Positions 9,080-19,772 of a stretch of DNA of 25,351 nucleotides are shown here, piece after piece (the stretch's first letter is position 1; each line of letters starts with the position of its first letter). Made by a program: the position numbers and the translations under genes. The notes beneath the pieces were generated by a model. It worked only from the letters and a program-made list of their open reading frames with translations. It was not told the DNA's origin and did not search any database. Source of the DNA: Chara braunii (taxonomy: Eukaryota > Streptophyta > Charophyceae > Charales > Characeae); assembly GCA_003427395.1 (NCBI GenBank), contig BFEA01000001.1, positions 10,114,704-10,140,054 of the forward strand, read 5' to 3'.

Positions 9080-9850
9080 CATTCCTTGATGGAAATGAGC
9101 AAATGAAGGTTCATTTTCAACATTTTGGCCCCGGGGGAATCCATTTGTGAAATCGATTTGGTGATAGGCAGAGTGGTCAAGGAGATATGAGAGAAAACGA
9201 GTGCGCGGATATGGAGGAGAGTGCCAGGGAGGAAAAAGAACGGGAGTAAGAAGTCTGTATCTTGTCTGTTCCTCAACGGAATCGGGCCGGAAAAGATGTT
9301 GTTGGGGGTTTTGGCATAGGGCGAATGCAGTGGTAGTGTTAGTTTGGTCTGAGAGTTAGTGTAGAAGGAGATAGTATAGAAAAGTGTTACCGGAAGATAT
9401 GTCAGAACGAGGAGAAAGAAAAGTAGAAAAGTATGTAGCCGCCCGTTTCTGGACGAAATCGGTCGGGGAAAGATCTGAGTCGGGGGTTTTCGGGGGTGGG
9501 TGACCCCGAATTTGAAGTTAGAAGTAACGGAAAGTGAGTAAAAAAGGAGTTAGTTGGGAGAAGAAATGCGAGGAGTTATGGCGGAAGGAAGAAGAAGAGG
9601 GCGCAAAGAGTCGACTGCTCCCGTTTTCCTAACGGATTTCGGTAGAATAAAAGCCGAATCCGCTGTTTTCGAAGAGGGCGAAGGTGACGTGGAGGCGGGC
9701 TTTGAGTTCAGGTGACGGATTCAATGGTCTACGCAGTGGGAGCTGCGCCAAGGAGAAGAGGCTATAGGAGGGGAAATGAATCTGCCCGCGTTTTGGCAGG
9801 AGATTCATTTCGTTTTTGGTTATTTCACCGAGGGGGTAACATTTTTCTCT
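9080..9850. repeat. Tandem array of about 171-175-bp units in E1
   Basis: Landmarks such as CGGAATCGGGCCGG, CGAAATCGGTCGGG and CGGATTTCGG recur near 9279, 9454 and 9628, followed by a GGGGGTTTT-like motif. A fourth degenerate unit reaches about 9840. No gene is supported. The homologous array in E2 has nearly the same period. Confidence 0.75.
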
Positions 9851-11809
9851 CTCTCCACGAGCATGGCTGAAAACTAACGTATTGTTCCTTGTCCCGTTGT
9901 TGACTTCAACCTAGAGAGGCTGAGCTCGTGATCTTCGCCTGGGTAGGCGCATGTATCAGGACGTCTTCTTGATAAGATACGTTAGAGAGGAAGGTCGGAG
10001 GGGTGACCTGAACGCACGGACGAAGGGGTTAAAGGAACAGGACTTACCTTGTAGATTGGCGATGCGGGTAAACCGAAAGATGGGTTTTTCTTTGGTTGAC
10101 ATCTTCATGTACTTCAGTTGTTGCTGCCGACGCCAACGGAACGCGCTGCCATCCCGTAGGCTGCTAGTAGTTGTGCAGTAGCAGCCCTGGGCGTTGAGCG
10201 CAAAGATAGGAGGTAGGAGGAAGGTCGGAGCGGGGGACTGCAACAAGAGTAGCAAAGGTGAAAAGTCGAAGGTGGGGGTCGATACACTTACAGGGCAAGA
10301 TAGTCAGAACGGAACGTAGAGGCTGCGTGCAGGTAGGGGAGAATGACCTTGCAAATAACAAGGATATTTTCGCTTTCTGGCGAAAGATCCATTCTCATCC
10401 GCATGATGGAAGGGAGAAGAAAGGCTTACCTGGTTGACGGCGCTGTACCTCTCCGAATCTCAGCGATCAGTTTCACTCGTAGTTTGCAGCAATCAAGCAG
10501 GGCGATGATTGAATGAGCGGTTTGTCCCACCTACCTAGTCGAGAAGCTGAAACAGTAGCTACGATTGTGGAAGCGCGTCTCCCCGTGATCTAGGGGAAGA
10601 TTCGGGGTGTTGTTCAAAGGGGTTAATGCTGCTCACTGTGCTCACTGCCATTAGAAGGCTCGCCGTCAAGTTCGTCGTGGTGAGCTCCACGTTTCCTGCT
10701 GTTTTGCGGCTTCAGTCTGTCTTGCTGACGAAGATTGGATCTGGTCGGGTTGTTGATCAGGTGCATTCGTGTGTCCAGCAGCTACAGGGAGAGGGAGAGC
10801 GGGTGAACAGGCTGTTTGCAGTCAGATAACGGGTATGACATGTGGTACGCCATCGCCGTTCTCTACCGCACCCGTTCTAAGGTGTTGCGACACTGTGATG
10901 GCCGGCCAAGCAGGGACTGAGGCACACAACTAATTTCTGAGTTCTTGCCGGGTTTCGGTACGTGGCAGACGTTTAAGACTGCGTCGTACCGGTCCGTGTG
11001 CCTGTCTAAGTGCTAGTCGGCTTAAGTATGTGTGAGCCACAAAAGTCGTTGTTAGTTAGATGATCTGAGCATGCTGACGTTGAAAGTTTCAGTGGGAAGA
11101 CACTTAAGTGGCAGGGGCAAGAGTAGTGGTGCATAGCCAATCTTAGTTGGGGGAATGGACTGTCCAGTAAAGTTGACAGATCGAGAGTCACTCTTGATTC
11201 TATGGGAGATGGAGTACGGCTGTTTGTCAGGACAAGGACTGTTTTACTGAGGTTTCCTCTGAGCAGCCACTAATGGATGGTGTATTCGAAGACGTGTTGC
11301 GGTTGTGTTGTTGAAACTAGAGTTATCTTTGAAAAGCGGACAACCAGGTGTAACAGCAGCTTCATGGCCGGGTTCTATAGGACTGGCGCTAAGGCATCTG
11401 ACTCCCAAATTGGTGATGGTCGGCACGATTACTGCTACTCCCTGGCTAAAGTTTTTTTTTGTATTCTGAAGTAGAGCACAGGGCGAAAGGGTGTGCTCTA
11501 TTCGATCGCAACTCTTCCAAGCTGTGTAACGGATGTTTGGTCTGGGGTAGCAGCGTCTCGGTTTGAGGGGTATTCAGACCTTACACAAGGGGGTTTATTG
11601 CTACAAGTTGGAAGGTTGTCAAGGAGTCAACCATCGGCGAATGACTTCAGTTTGACCAGCGACTGTGCATTTTGGCCATCATTGTAAGGCCCTCAGGCGA
11701 CTGAAGATTATAATGCCTTCTCCTAAGAGTTGAGTCAGTCCCTCTCCTGTATCTCGAGCGTCTGAAACCTCTCTTTCTGCCCACCTTACTCTACGTCTAA
11801 TCCTGTTCT
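9851..11809. other. E1 internal region, no gene recognised
   Basis: This is homologous to E2 sequence between about 21721 and 22980, read in inverse orientation. Reading frames are short (at most 99 codons) and look random. Structures visible are a hairpin around GCTGCTAGTAG near 10159-10185 and the conserved stem-loop at 11472. The last part grows more similar to E2 towards 11810. Confidence 0.6.
11472..11500. repeat. Conserved stem-loop, 9-bp stem
   Basis: TAGAGCACA pairs perfectly with TGTGCTCTA around an 11-base loop. At the homologous place in E2 (22031-22054) ATAGAGCA pairs with TGCTCTAT around a different loop, so the outer stem is kept while loop and surroundings changed. Confidence 0.7.
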
Positions 11810-11851
11810 GAGAGGAAGGCGGCAGGCGGGATTGCAACCCGTAGGACCGCA
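11810..11851. other. 42-bp block identical between E1 and E2
   Basis: All 42 bases match E2 (reverse complement of 21679-21720), although the two elements differ clearly on both sides. It contains the small hairpin CGGG-ATTGCAA-CCCG. Function is unknown. A regulatory site, a primer-like site or recent gene conversion are options. Confidence 0.85.
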
Positions 11852-12193
11852 ACAAAACAGTGTGGGGAGTCAGCCCACCGATTACGAGAGCTCTACCGAA
11901 ACTAAGGAGGAGTTATGGAGGCAGGGAACTGAGAGGTAACCATTGCTTTCCTTTTATAAACCCAGTTGTAACCCCTATCTGTATCTTTAGCTATGTTTGA
12001 CTAAGTATATTGCATGCACCACTACCTTGATTTTGAGTTTGACTTTCAAGACATGATTCAGACTTAAGTAAAGGAATGCATGTGTAATGTCAGTTTCAGT
12101 TTTATTGTCCAATTGAAAGCAGATTGTGGGGTTGCATCTGGGGGAAAGGTGGAAGGAAGGTTGTATTGCATGTTTGGCTGGGTCAACCAAAGG

Positions 12194-12864
12194 CTGGGGG
12201 AGTCTCCATAAGATTGGAGAGACCAGTACTATATTTATCTTTGATTGCCTGAAGGACCAGACAAGTTCCCATAAGTTTGGGTGGTCTGGTTAATTTGAGT
12301 TGGGGGGATTGCATGTGTTTGACTTTTAGGGACCGAGCATGTTTCCATAAGATTGGATGGTTTGGTTGCCTTGTTTAATTTGAGTTTTCTGATGTTTATT
12401 TAATTTCTCTTGTTTATTTTAAAGAGAATTCGGGCGAAGGACTGACCAGGTTCCCATAAGATTGGGTGGTCTGGTCTGGAGCCGCGCACATGCTGGAACC
12501 AAAATGTTAAATTTGTTATATTTTATACTACTTATTTATGAACAGGCTAGTCATACATTTTTTCATAAGATTGGATGGACTGACCATAACTTATTACCAA
12601 CTGAAGAAAGTATGAATTAAAAATAAAATTGTAGTAAGAAGGGACAGGCTGAACCTAGATATAAGATGACCGGTTCAGTCATATGTTACCTTAAAAGACA
12701 AAGTGCAAACAACTATATATAATTGGGATACTTAACTGGTTCAGGGCGACTAGGCTGGCTAACCTAGTTATTTGCTCAAAGAAAAGAAAAGTTGTAGTGC
12801 CCTGTGTTCGTGTATATTCTATGACTGAGCTAGGCAGGTTCCCATAAGATGTGGTGGTCTAGCT
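12194..12864. repeat. Array of eight stem-loops in E1
   Basis: Eight stem-loops follow one another every 60-115 bases: 12194-12226, 12256-12290, 12332-12366, 12444-12476, 12545-12585, 12649-12678, 12749-12768 and 12828-12864. Most share a core close to TTCCCATAAGATTGGGTGG, in which CCC and GGG or TCTCC and GGAGA form an inner stem around ATAAGATT. Outer stems differ between units (ACCAGAC/GTCTGGT, GACCAG/CTGGTC, CTGAACC/GGTTCAG, AGCTAG/CTAGCT), so the fold is repeated more faithfully than the sequence. E2 keeps a counterpart of each. Confidence 0.8.
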
Positions 12865-13067
12865 TTATGCCTTGTATAAGCTGGGTATAAAATGATAAAT
12901 CATTGAGAGACTATGAACTATTGTTTGATAAGTTGACTTCGACATGGTTATAGTACTTACCTTTGTGGTTTGACCTGCATGTGGCTGAGTGAGGTTACTA
13001 CTTGGTCTGAGTTTCAGTCTCACAGGTAGTTGCTTTAGATGCTCGCCACGTGCTAGAGCCATAGGAG

Positions 13068-13135
13068 TTAGTTTCAATTCCTGCATTTTCTTAGCTAAGT
13101 TTTAGTTTCAATTCCTGCATTTTCTTAGCTAAGTT
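13068..13135. repeat. Perfect 34-bp tandem duplication
   Basis: The 34 bases at 13068-13101 are repeated exactly at 13102-13135. E2 has a single copy at the matching place, so this is a recent slippage event in E1. Confidence 0.9.
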
Positions 13136-13184
13136 TTTTTTTACTTATGTTAATTTCTGCATTTTTTTGGATCTTTTATTATAC

Positions 13185-13760
13185 TTGGTCTTGTATAAAT
13201 CTTGGTAAGCTATTTTCTCTATGGGAAGCGCTGCCGAAATTTTTACAAAACCAAGGAGGTAGTCATATTGTGTCTTTTCAAAGTTCAATTTGTCTGACTT
13301 TTTGGCTTAGTAAAAATCTAGGAAGCCTCATTTTCTAAAAGGGAGTGCTGCCAAAATTTTTGCTGCTTCAGGGAGTTAGATAAAATTGGACCTTCAGAAG
13401 TCAAAGTCATTTTAAATTCTGAACTTAGTTTTGTATAAATTTTGGTAAGCTACTTTCTCTACGGGAAGCGCTGCCGAAATTTATGCAAATCCAAGGAGTT
13501 AGTCAAAATTTGACTTTTTAAAAGTTCAACTTGTCTGATTTTTATAAATGGCTTAGTGAAAATCTGAGAAGTCTCCTTTTCTAAAGGGAGTGTCGCCAAA
13601 ATTTTTGCTAATTCAGGGAGTTAGATAAAATTTAACTTTGGAAGGTTGCATATTATTTCTGTTTTCATATTTAGGCTGATATAAATTCTGGAAAACACTT
13701 TTCCTACGAGAAACGCTGCCAATTTTTTTTTGATTTAAAGGAGATGGATTATATTTTGAC
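13185..13760. repeat. Tandem array of about 120-bp units in E1
   Basis: Five units start near 13188, 13303, 13430, 13550 and 13672. They alternate between two types: one has GGGAAGCGCTGCCGAAATTT and CCAAGGAG, the other GGGAGTGCTGCCAAAATTTT and TTCAGGGAGTTAG. The basic repeat is therefore a dimer of about 240 bp. The right end of the array is also a border of the segment whose orientation differs between E1 and E2. Confidence 0.8.
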
Positions 13761-14806
13761 AGGTGGCTACTCTAGCGATCCACTTTGTATGGGGGAAATT
13801 TTGTCGTAAGTATACCTTTTTTTAGAATAAGTCTACCTTTCTTTAGACACTGGCTTAGAGATAGACATAGGCTTGGCTATTAGGAGAGTCTTGAGTGAGA
13901 ATATGTTACGGGGATTTGTTCTCCATACACTGATGATTTAGCTTGGGCATTGACCTGTCTTATGATACATACCTTCTTTGGACATTCGATCCAGGATTTT
14001 GACTAGTTTCAGTTTGATCCTACAAGGATCATCTTCTGTTATCACTGATAACATGTCGGTTGGTTGGTCGCCAACTCGTCGGCTCACGACACAACTTTGC
14101 TTACACTTGTACCTTAACTTGATTGTCTTAGCCCTGAGGTTTGATATGTTTTTTTGAGGGTTTTAACCAAACTTTTTTTAAATGGCCATTATAAACAACT
14201 TATGAGATTTATGGAAAGTTGAACTATGGTTGCGGCTCGAGTATGTGAGGCATAGTGAGAATTACAAGGAACAGTAAAGTTAACCACATTGGTGTATGGA
14301 AATGTGACTATTGTGTGTGTCTGTGTTTTAATGCAGGTTAGTATTCTGGAGCTTGGTATATGAGTCGGACTTAGCAGGCAGTAAAAATGGCAATCATGTG
14401 TCGCACGATCTGCATACCTGATGGGTTCATGTTTCCCCTTCTTTTATTTTATGGCCAGTTCTATTTTGATATATGAGTGTTGGGATATTTTACTTATTTA
14501 TTGGGTGATTTTGCTTGTTAAAATTTTTTATAGTTGGACGTTGTAGTCCGTGGCAGCCGTCAAAGTCAAACCCCTTGATTTCTTTCCAGGCCCTGGATGA
14601 TAGAGCTGGTCTCCAGGGCGATAAGAGCTGATTGTCACCACATGTATGAACCTGTGTACCACCCACTCTCCGTAGGGTGCAAAAGAGGGTGTGGTTTTCA
14701 ACCACACTTGGCGGTTGTTCAGCGTCGAGAGATCAATCCCTCCAGGCGCGTGTCAGCCGACACTTGAGTGTCGAATGCGACCCTCGAGATTAACGAGGAC
14801 CTCATG
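13595..14806 (+). repeat. Segment B of E1, in direct orientation to E2
   Basis: This 1.2-kb block matches E2 18340-19545 on the same strand, whereas everything on both sides matches E2 in reverse complement. Its right third (about 14531-14800) is the most similar part and holds three hairpins: GTGTGGTT/AACCACAC near 14689, GTGTC/GACAC near 14749 and CCTCG/CGAGG near 14782. No gene is recognised. Confidence 0.85.
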
Positions 14807-14807
14807 A

Positions 14808-15487
14808 GTATGGGTACTACATAGTACGCCATCATCGCGACTGCTTGCGTATGCTTGCATTGCGAGTCCATATGAGTTAGCCCTGCGTCCGCGGGGTTTT
14901 ATACTAAGTCTCTCGCTTGACTCCTATCCGATTTCTGCATCGGAGAGTTATGGGATGGCTACTAAGGGAAAAGGAGTGTTGTCGTGTTGTTTGTCCTGTG
15001 TTGCTCTGTATATATGCGTGTGAGTGCGTGTTTCAATTTTTAACGAGTGGTGCGTGGGATGCGTCTTAGTCGACCGACGACGGGTCGCGCTTGGGACTTC
15101 AACCCCCCAAGACGTCGGTTCTCGTGCGGGTCCGATAGAGGCGTAAAGCGACGTGTACCCCCTACACTACAGCGAACGAGAAACGTCCTCGGCTGGTCCA
15201 CCTCTGCGATTGCAGTTGATTAACTTTCGTACTGTGGACTGGTAGCTCGGCGGCTATACGCCCATCGAAGGGAGATGACAACTCCCCTAAGGTGGAGGTA
15301 AGTCGTGCCTCGCGTAGGCCCTATCCTGTCTTAGAGGCTCATGAGAGGTATGGTTGGCGCAATCGGCCAGAGCGGCTTGCGGAAGCTCCATTATGTATTC
15401 GCGACGAGGATTAAGACCAACTCCTGCGTGACACGGTCGGGAGGGTCCCGGCCTGCCTTGTGCAGTGCTGGACCGATGCGCTCGACA
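14808..15487 (+). repeat. Segment C of E1, inner arm of the large inverted repeat
   Basis: This block matches the reverse complement of 17664-18338. It runs up to the CGACA terminus of E1 and is moderately GC-rich. A minus-strand reading frame reaches into it from the Helitron (to 15391), but that part is only read-through beyond the insertion border and is not Helitron protein. Confidence 0.85.
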
Positions 15488-16568
15488 GCGTAGAATAATG
15501 TCAATCGTTCAGTGACACGCGTGTTAAGGTGGAAAACATAAAACTCGCGAGCAGTGATTCGAGTAATATCAGAAGCATTTTCGTCACCTGTTTTAGGCGT
15601 CCAATCGTTTTCTCCAGAGGGGAAAAGGAGGACATAATGCACCGGGTGGAAAGCACGGTTTGTTTCGGCAATGGGTAATACGCTGCTATGACGACGATGT
15701 ATGACTATTTCACGATTCATAGGCCGATTATGCACCAGGAGACACACCTCTCTTAGACCTTGGGGTCTGTTGTATCTTCGATTGTGTTCATCCACAGGTC
15801 GAGCATCGGGGTTAATTACAATGTGGCGCTTATGTATCATATTATCAGGGAGCTCGAAAACAGTGATGAAATCATGGATCTAAACATTACACAGTAAGAA
15901 AAGGCGGTGCAATTTACGTAAAAGTCGTTTGATTTGTTAGACTGTGGCAAGCGGCATATTGGGCGATAAATCGAATCGATTCAAACGTAGGATTGTTGCA
16001 TCGTGATCATCTTGCAGGTCATATATATACAACTGTGTGAACGTAGGTTCGCGATCATGGTCCGGGAGAAGAGGCCCCAGACAATTACGTAATTGACCGA
16101 CGATTCTGATCATGCCTAGCCAAGGGCCCGTGGGCGGTTGCGATTCTCGGACGTTCTCGGGTGCAAGCGCAAAAACATTGTTGAATTGGCGTGCACGTGA
16201 TCTCAATAATCTTCCCTGCGAAATATAGACTTCCCACAATGGGAGAATTTGGTTAGCGGCTGTGTTAGGAGGGCAGTACTTCCAAAGCGTCGGTCGAACA
16301 TTGCCTCGAAAACAACAAAGTGTAGTCCACGTGCGTTCGTGAAATCATTTTTCCACGGCACAATGGACGCAGGGTGTTCTGTTCCTAAGATCGATGGTGT
16401 CAACCAAAGTGTGTGCGGTAATGAGGGTTGAAGTGCGAAGTCGTCCACTGTTGTTGCGTGGTGAAATACGTGGAATATGTGCTTCCCTGTAACATTGTTG
16501 TCGTTCTGCATGTGCTGCTCTTGTCCTTTGAGCAACAACACACTATGATTCAATTGCGCATAATGCAA
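15488..16568 (-). pseudogene. Helitron RepHel, N-terminal part before the Rep domain
   Basis: Three minus-strand frames together give the N-terminal region of the Helitron protein. From the start: HFVVFEAMFDRRF; then RLLRSRARQFNNVFALAPEN, GMIRIVGQLRNCLGPLLPDH and PTFTQLYIYDLQDD (family pattern: G-Q-x-x-x-x-x-G-x-LLP followed by YIYD); then NRPMNREIVIHRRHSS, HPVHYVLLFPSGENDW and ITAREFYVFHLNTRVTERLT. These are the blocks that precede GRLFQQ in the Helitron_like_N family. A frameshift lies near 16203-16239 and stops near 15840-15940. At 15488 the protein stops at the E1 border; it continues at 7991. I cannot fix the true start codon. Confidence 0.88.
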
Positions 16569-16639
16569 ATGATAGAAGAAAAATCATGAGACATAAGAAA
16601 TTGAAGTTATGTTTGGAGGGAAGAGCCAGCGAGTAAAAA

Positions 16640-17395
16640 CATGAATGATTGTTGTGGGACATTCCGTGTAGTACTCACAAAACATAGGGGACTCATATCT
16701 GCAAAGAGCGATTTTCAGAAGACTCTGAGCAGGTCCAACATATAGATTTGGAATTGGGAGAATTATGACATTGGAGAGTCTGAGTCTGTGAACGTTTAAG
16801 TTTGCGAGGTGTTTTGTTTTGCAACAAATTGTTTTTTTTATTGTGAGTGTAAGTTTGAGTTTCTCAGTGCGTTGAGTGTGAGTCTGTGTATGTCTGACAT
16901 AAATTATGAAAAGACTCGAACTGAGTCAGATTTGTACATTTAGACTTGGGAAAACTCAGACATTGCGGAGTGTGAGTCTGTGTACGGCTGAGCCAGAATT
17001 TTTAAGTCCGTCAAGTCTGAGTCCCTGTACATCCGACACAAATTTTCAGAAGAGCCAGACTAAGTGAGATTTATAGACTCAGACTTGGGAAAACTCAAAG
17101 ATCTAAATTGTTTTTTCAGACTCGGAAAAAACTCGGACATCGGAGAGTCTGAGTCTGCATACGTCCGAGTGTGTGAGGTGTGCATATGTTTAGGTGATAG
17201 TTTCTTCAGTCCAAATCTAAGTCTGGTAAGTCTGAGTTTGTGTACATCGGAGACAGATTCCCGGAAGACTCAGAGTAAGTCAGACTTATAGGTTTAGACC
17301 CGGAAAAACTCAGACATTGTAGAGTTTGAGTATGCACACATGCGGTCTAAGCATGTTCGACATAGATATTGAAAAGGTTTAGAGAATGCAGCAGT
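16640..17395. repeat. Tandem array of about 170-bp foldback units
   Basis: Landmarks like GAGAGTCTGAGTCTG recur near 16776, 16978, 17146 and 17321. Intervening motifs AACTCAGACAT, CAGACTTGGGAAAACTC and GTACATCCGACAC also recur in order. GACTC and GAGTC motifs in both orientations make the units self-complementary; the best stem is ACTCGGAC (17131-17138) with GTCCGAGT (17163-17170). The array lies upstream of the Helitron protein remnant and has no supported gene. Confidence 0.8.
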
Positions 17396-17659
17396 GTGAA
17401 CGGGTCGCAAGGTCACCCTTCTTGCGAGTACGTCCTCTGAATTTTCATTCACGCGTCTTAAGTTTTTTTTTTTTTTTTAAGAAGTGACCTATTTATTAGG
17501 AGTTTCATATTGTTTTTGCATTGTTGACTCTGAAGCCTAATGAATGCTCTGTTCCCCTTTTTTTTTTGAAAACTAATCAATCCAATGAATGAGGCATGTG
17601 CCTTCTCGCACTCCAGGAGTCTGCACCCACTTGCCCCACATGAAACAACCCACTATGGA
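17396..17659. other. Spacer between the repeat array and E2, no gene seen
   Basis: It includes two poly-T runs near 17466 and 17559 and otherwise unique sequence. A plus-strand reading frame starting at 17585 continues into E2 and is not a gene. Confidence 0.5.
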
Positions 17660-17663
17660 CCGC

Positions 17664-18338
17664 TGTCGAGAGCATCGGTCCCACGCAGGGCGGGACCCTC
17701 CCGGCCGTGTCACGAGGGAGTTGGTCTACATACGCGATACACAAGGAACTTCCTCAAGCCGCTCCGACCGATTGCGCCAACCATACCTCTCGCAAGCCCC
17801 TACGATAGGATAGGGCCAACGCGTGGTACAACTTACCTCCACCTTGGGGAGCTGTCACCTCCCTTCGATGGGCGTATCCCTGCAGAGCTACCAGTCAACA
17901 ATACGAAAGCTAATCAGTTGCAATCGCAAAGGTGGACCAGCCGATGACGTTTTTCATACGCTGTAGCATAGGGGGTACTTGCGCTCTCACACCTCTATTG
18001 GACCCGCATGTGAACGGACACACTGGGAACTTAAGTCCCAAGCACGACTCTTCGTCGGTCGACTAGGACGTATTCTACTCACCAAGCGTTACACCACGTT
18101 TAAAACATAAAAGTAAAACACACACACACACGTGGGACAACGTACAAAAAAAAAAACACAAACAATCATAGTCCCTTCAGTAGCCATCTCATAACCTTCC
18201 GACTCGGAAATCGGACAGGCGTCCCGTGCGAGACTCAGTATAAAATCACGCGGAAGCAGGACCTTCTCATATCGACTAGCAATTCATGCTTACGGAAGCG
18301 GTCGCAACGATGGCGTACCATGGAGTACCCATCAGTAT
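17664..18338 (-). repeat. Segment C of E2
   Basis: Reverse complement of the E1 block at 14808-15487, alignable along its whole length with scattered substitutions and small gaps. It includes a CA microsatellite near 18118-18131 and an A-run near 18147 that E1 lacks. Confidence 0.85.
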
Positions 18339-18339
18339 A

Positions 18340-19545
18340 AATCTGGATGTTGCCCAAATTTCTACTAATTCATGGAGTTAGAAAAAAAATGATTTTCTAA
18401 GAGTTAGAGATTATTTAAGTTTTCATATTCGGACTAGTATAAATTTCGATAAAGCACTTTTCCTACGGAAAGCGCTGCTGAAATTTTCTTTGTTTAAAGG
18501 AGTTATATTATATTTTGACAGGTGGTGATTATGGTAATCCACCCTGCATATAGTAGATTCTGTCAAGGTCTACCTTTCTTTGGGCAATGACTTAAAGGTT
18601 AACTTAGACTTAGTTCTTAGAAGAATGTTGAGTGAGAGCGTGATATGAAGATTATTCTCCATGCACTTATAAGCTTAGCCTTGGGAATTGGTATGTCTTA
18701 TGTTACAAGTTCTTTTTATCCTTTCAATTCAGGATTGGACTAAGTTTCAACTTGATCCTAAGATGATCATTTTCTGTTATCATTGATAACAGGTCGGTTG
18801 GTTGATCGCCGACTTGTTAGCTCATGACACAACTTGCTTATACCTGTACCTCAACTTGATGTCTTAGCCCTGAGATTTAATATGTTTCTTTGAGAGTTTT
18901 AACCGGACTTCTTTTAATGGTCATTACAAAAAACTTATGAGATTTTATGGAAAGTTGGACTATGACTGACGCTTGAATGTGTGAGGCATGGTGTGAGTTA
19001 CAGAGAATAGTAAAGTTGACCACATTGGTGTATGACAATGTGGCGTTCGCTTGTGCTGATGTTTTATGCAGGTTAGTGTCTTGAAGCCTATGTACAAGTC
19101 TAAGTCTAGAGGCAGTGGGAATGACAACTATGTGCCGCACGTTCTACATACCTGATGGGTTTATGTTTCCCTTTCTTTATTTTTATCTTGAGTTCTGATA
19201 TGATATATTGGTATCAGGATGATTGATTATTTTTCTGATTGATTTTGCTTGTTAATTCTTATAGTTCGACGTTGAAGTCCATGACAGTCGTCAAAGTCAA
19301 ACCCCTTAACTTCTCTCAAGGCCCTGAATGATTGAGCTGGTCTCTAGGGCAATAAGAGACGATTGTCACCACAAGTATGAACTTGTGTATCACCCACTCT
19401 CCACAGGGCGCAGAAGAGGGTGTGGCTTTCAACCACACTTGGCGGTTGTCTATCGTCGATAGATTAACCCCTCAAGGCGAGTGTCAGCCGACACTTGAGT
19501 GTTGAATGCGACCCTCGATACTATCGAAGACCTCCTTAAGACTTG
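18340..19545 (+). repeat. Segment B of E2, inverted relative to its surroundings
   Basis: This matches E1 13595-14806 on the same strand while both neighbours match in reverse complement. The hairpin near 19422-19440 (GTGTGGCT with AACCACAC) is kept. The right border is followed by a short stretch containing GATAAAATTTAAC, a motif that also occurs at the other border region in E1 and is nearly self-complementary. Confidence 0.85.
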
Positions 19546-19772
19546 AGTTCTGTCGAGATAAAATTTAACTAACTCTTTAGATTTGCAAACATTTCGGCAG
19601 TGCTTCCCGTAAAGAAAGTAGCTTTCCAAAATTTATACAAAGCTAAATACTAAGTCTGAAAATAATCATGATTTTCCGAAGTCAAATTTTGTCTAACTCC
19701 CTGAATTAGTAAAAATTTGGGCAGCACTTCCCTTAGACAAAATGGTTTTCCAGATTCTTACTAAGCCAGATA

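Larger units (their letters stand above)
7988..15491. mobile_element. E1: 7.5-kb non-coding TG...CA element inserted in the Helitron
   Basis: The element itself spans 7992-15487. It begins TGTCGTACC and ends GCTCGACA, so its termini form the short inverted repeat TGTCG/CGACA typical of LTR ends. Flanking tetramers are GGGT (7988-7991) and GCGT (15488-15491), a near-match target duplication with one difference. Removing it brings the Helitron block ending LTLFYA next to RLFQEY, which are adjacent in the family, within one base of frame. E1 and E2 are homologous along nearly their whole length. I see no transposase, reverse transcriptase, integrase, gag or second internal terminus. It could be a giant solo LTR, a large retrotransposon derivative, or an unnamed class. 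Confidence 0.8.

Noticed and set aside
8220-9276. Other overlapping reading frames on both strands of the GC-rich E1 tip
   Set aside because: High GC makes stops rare; only the frame shared with E2 has any support.
15391-15487. C-terminal end of the 149-codon Helitron frame
   Set aside because: This part lies inside E1 and matches E2 DNA, so it is read-through past the insertion border.
19205-19225. TTGGTATCAGG resembling a plant initiator-Met primer-binding site
   Set aside because: The match is partial, the homologous E1 position does not have it, and no LTR end lies just before it.
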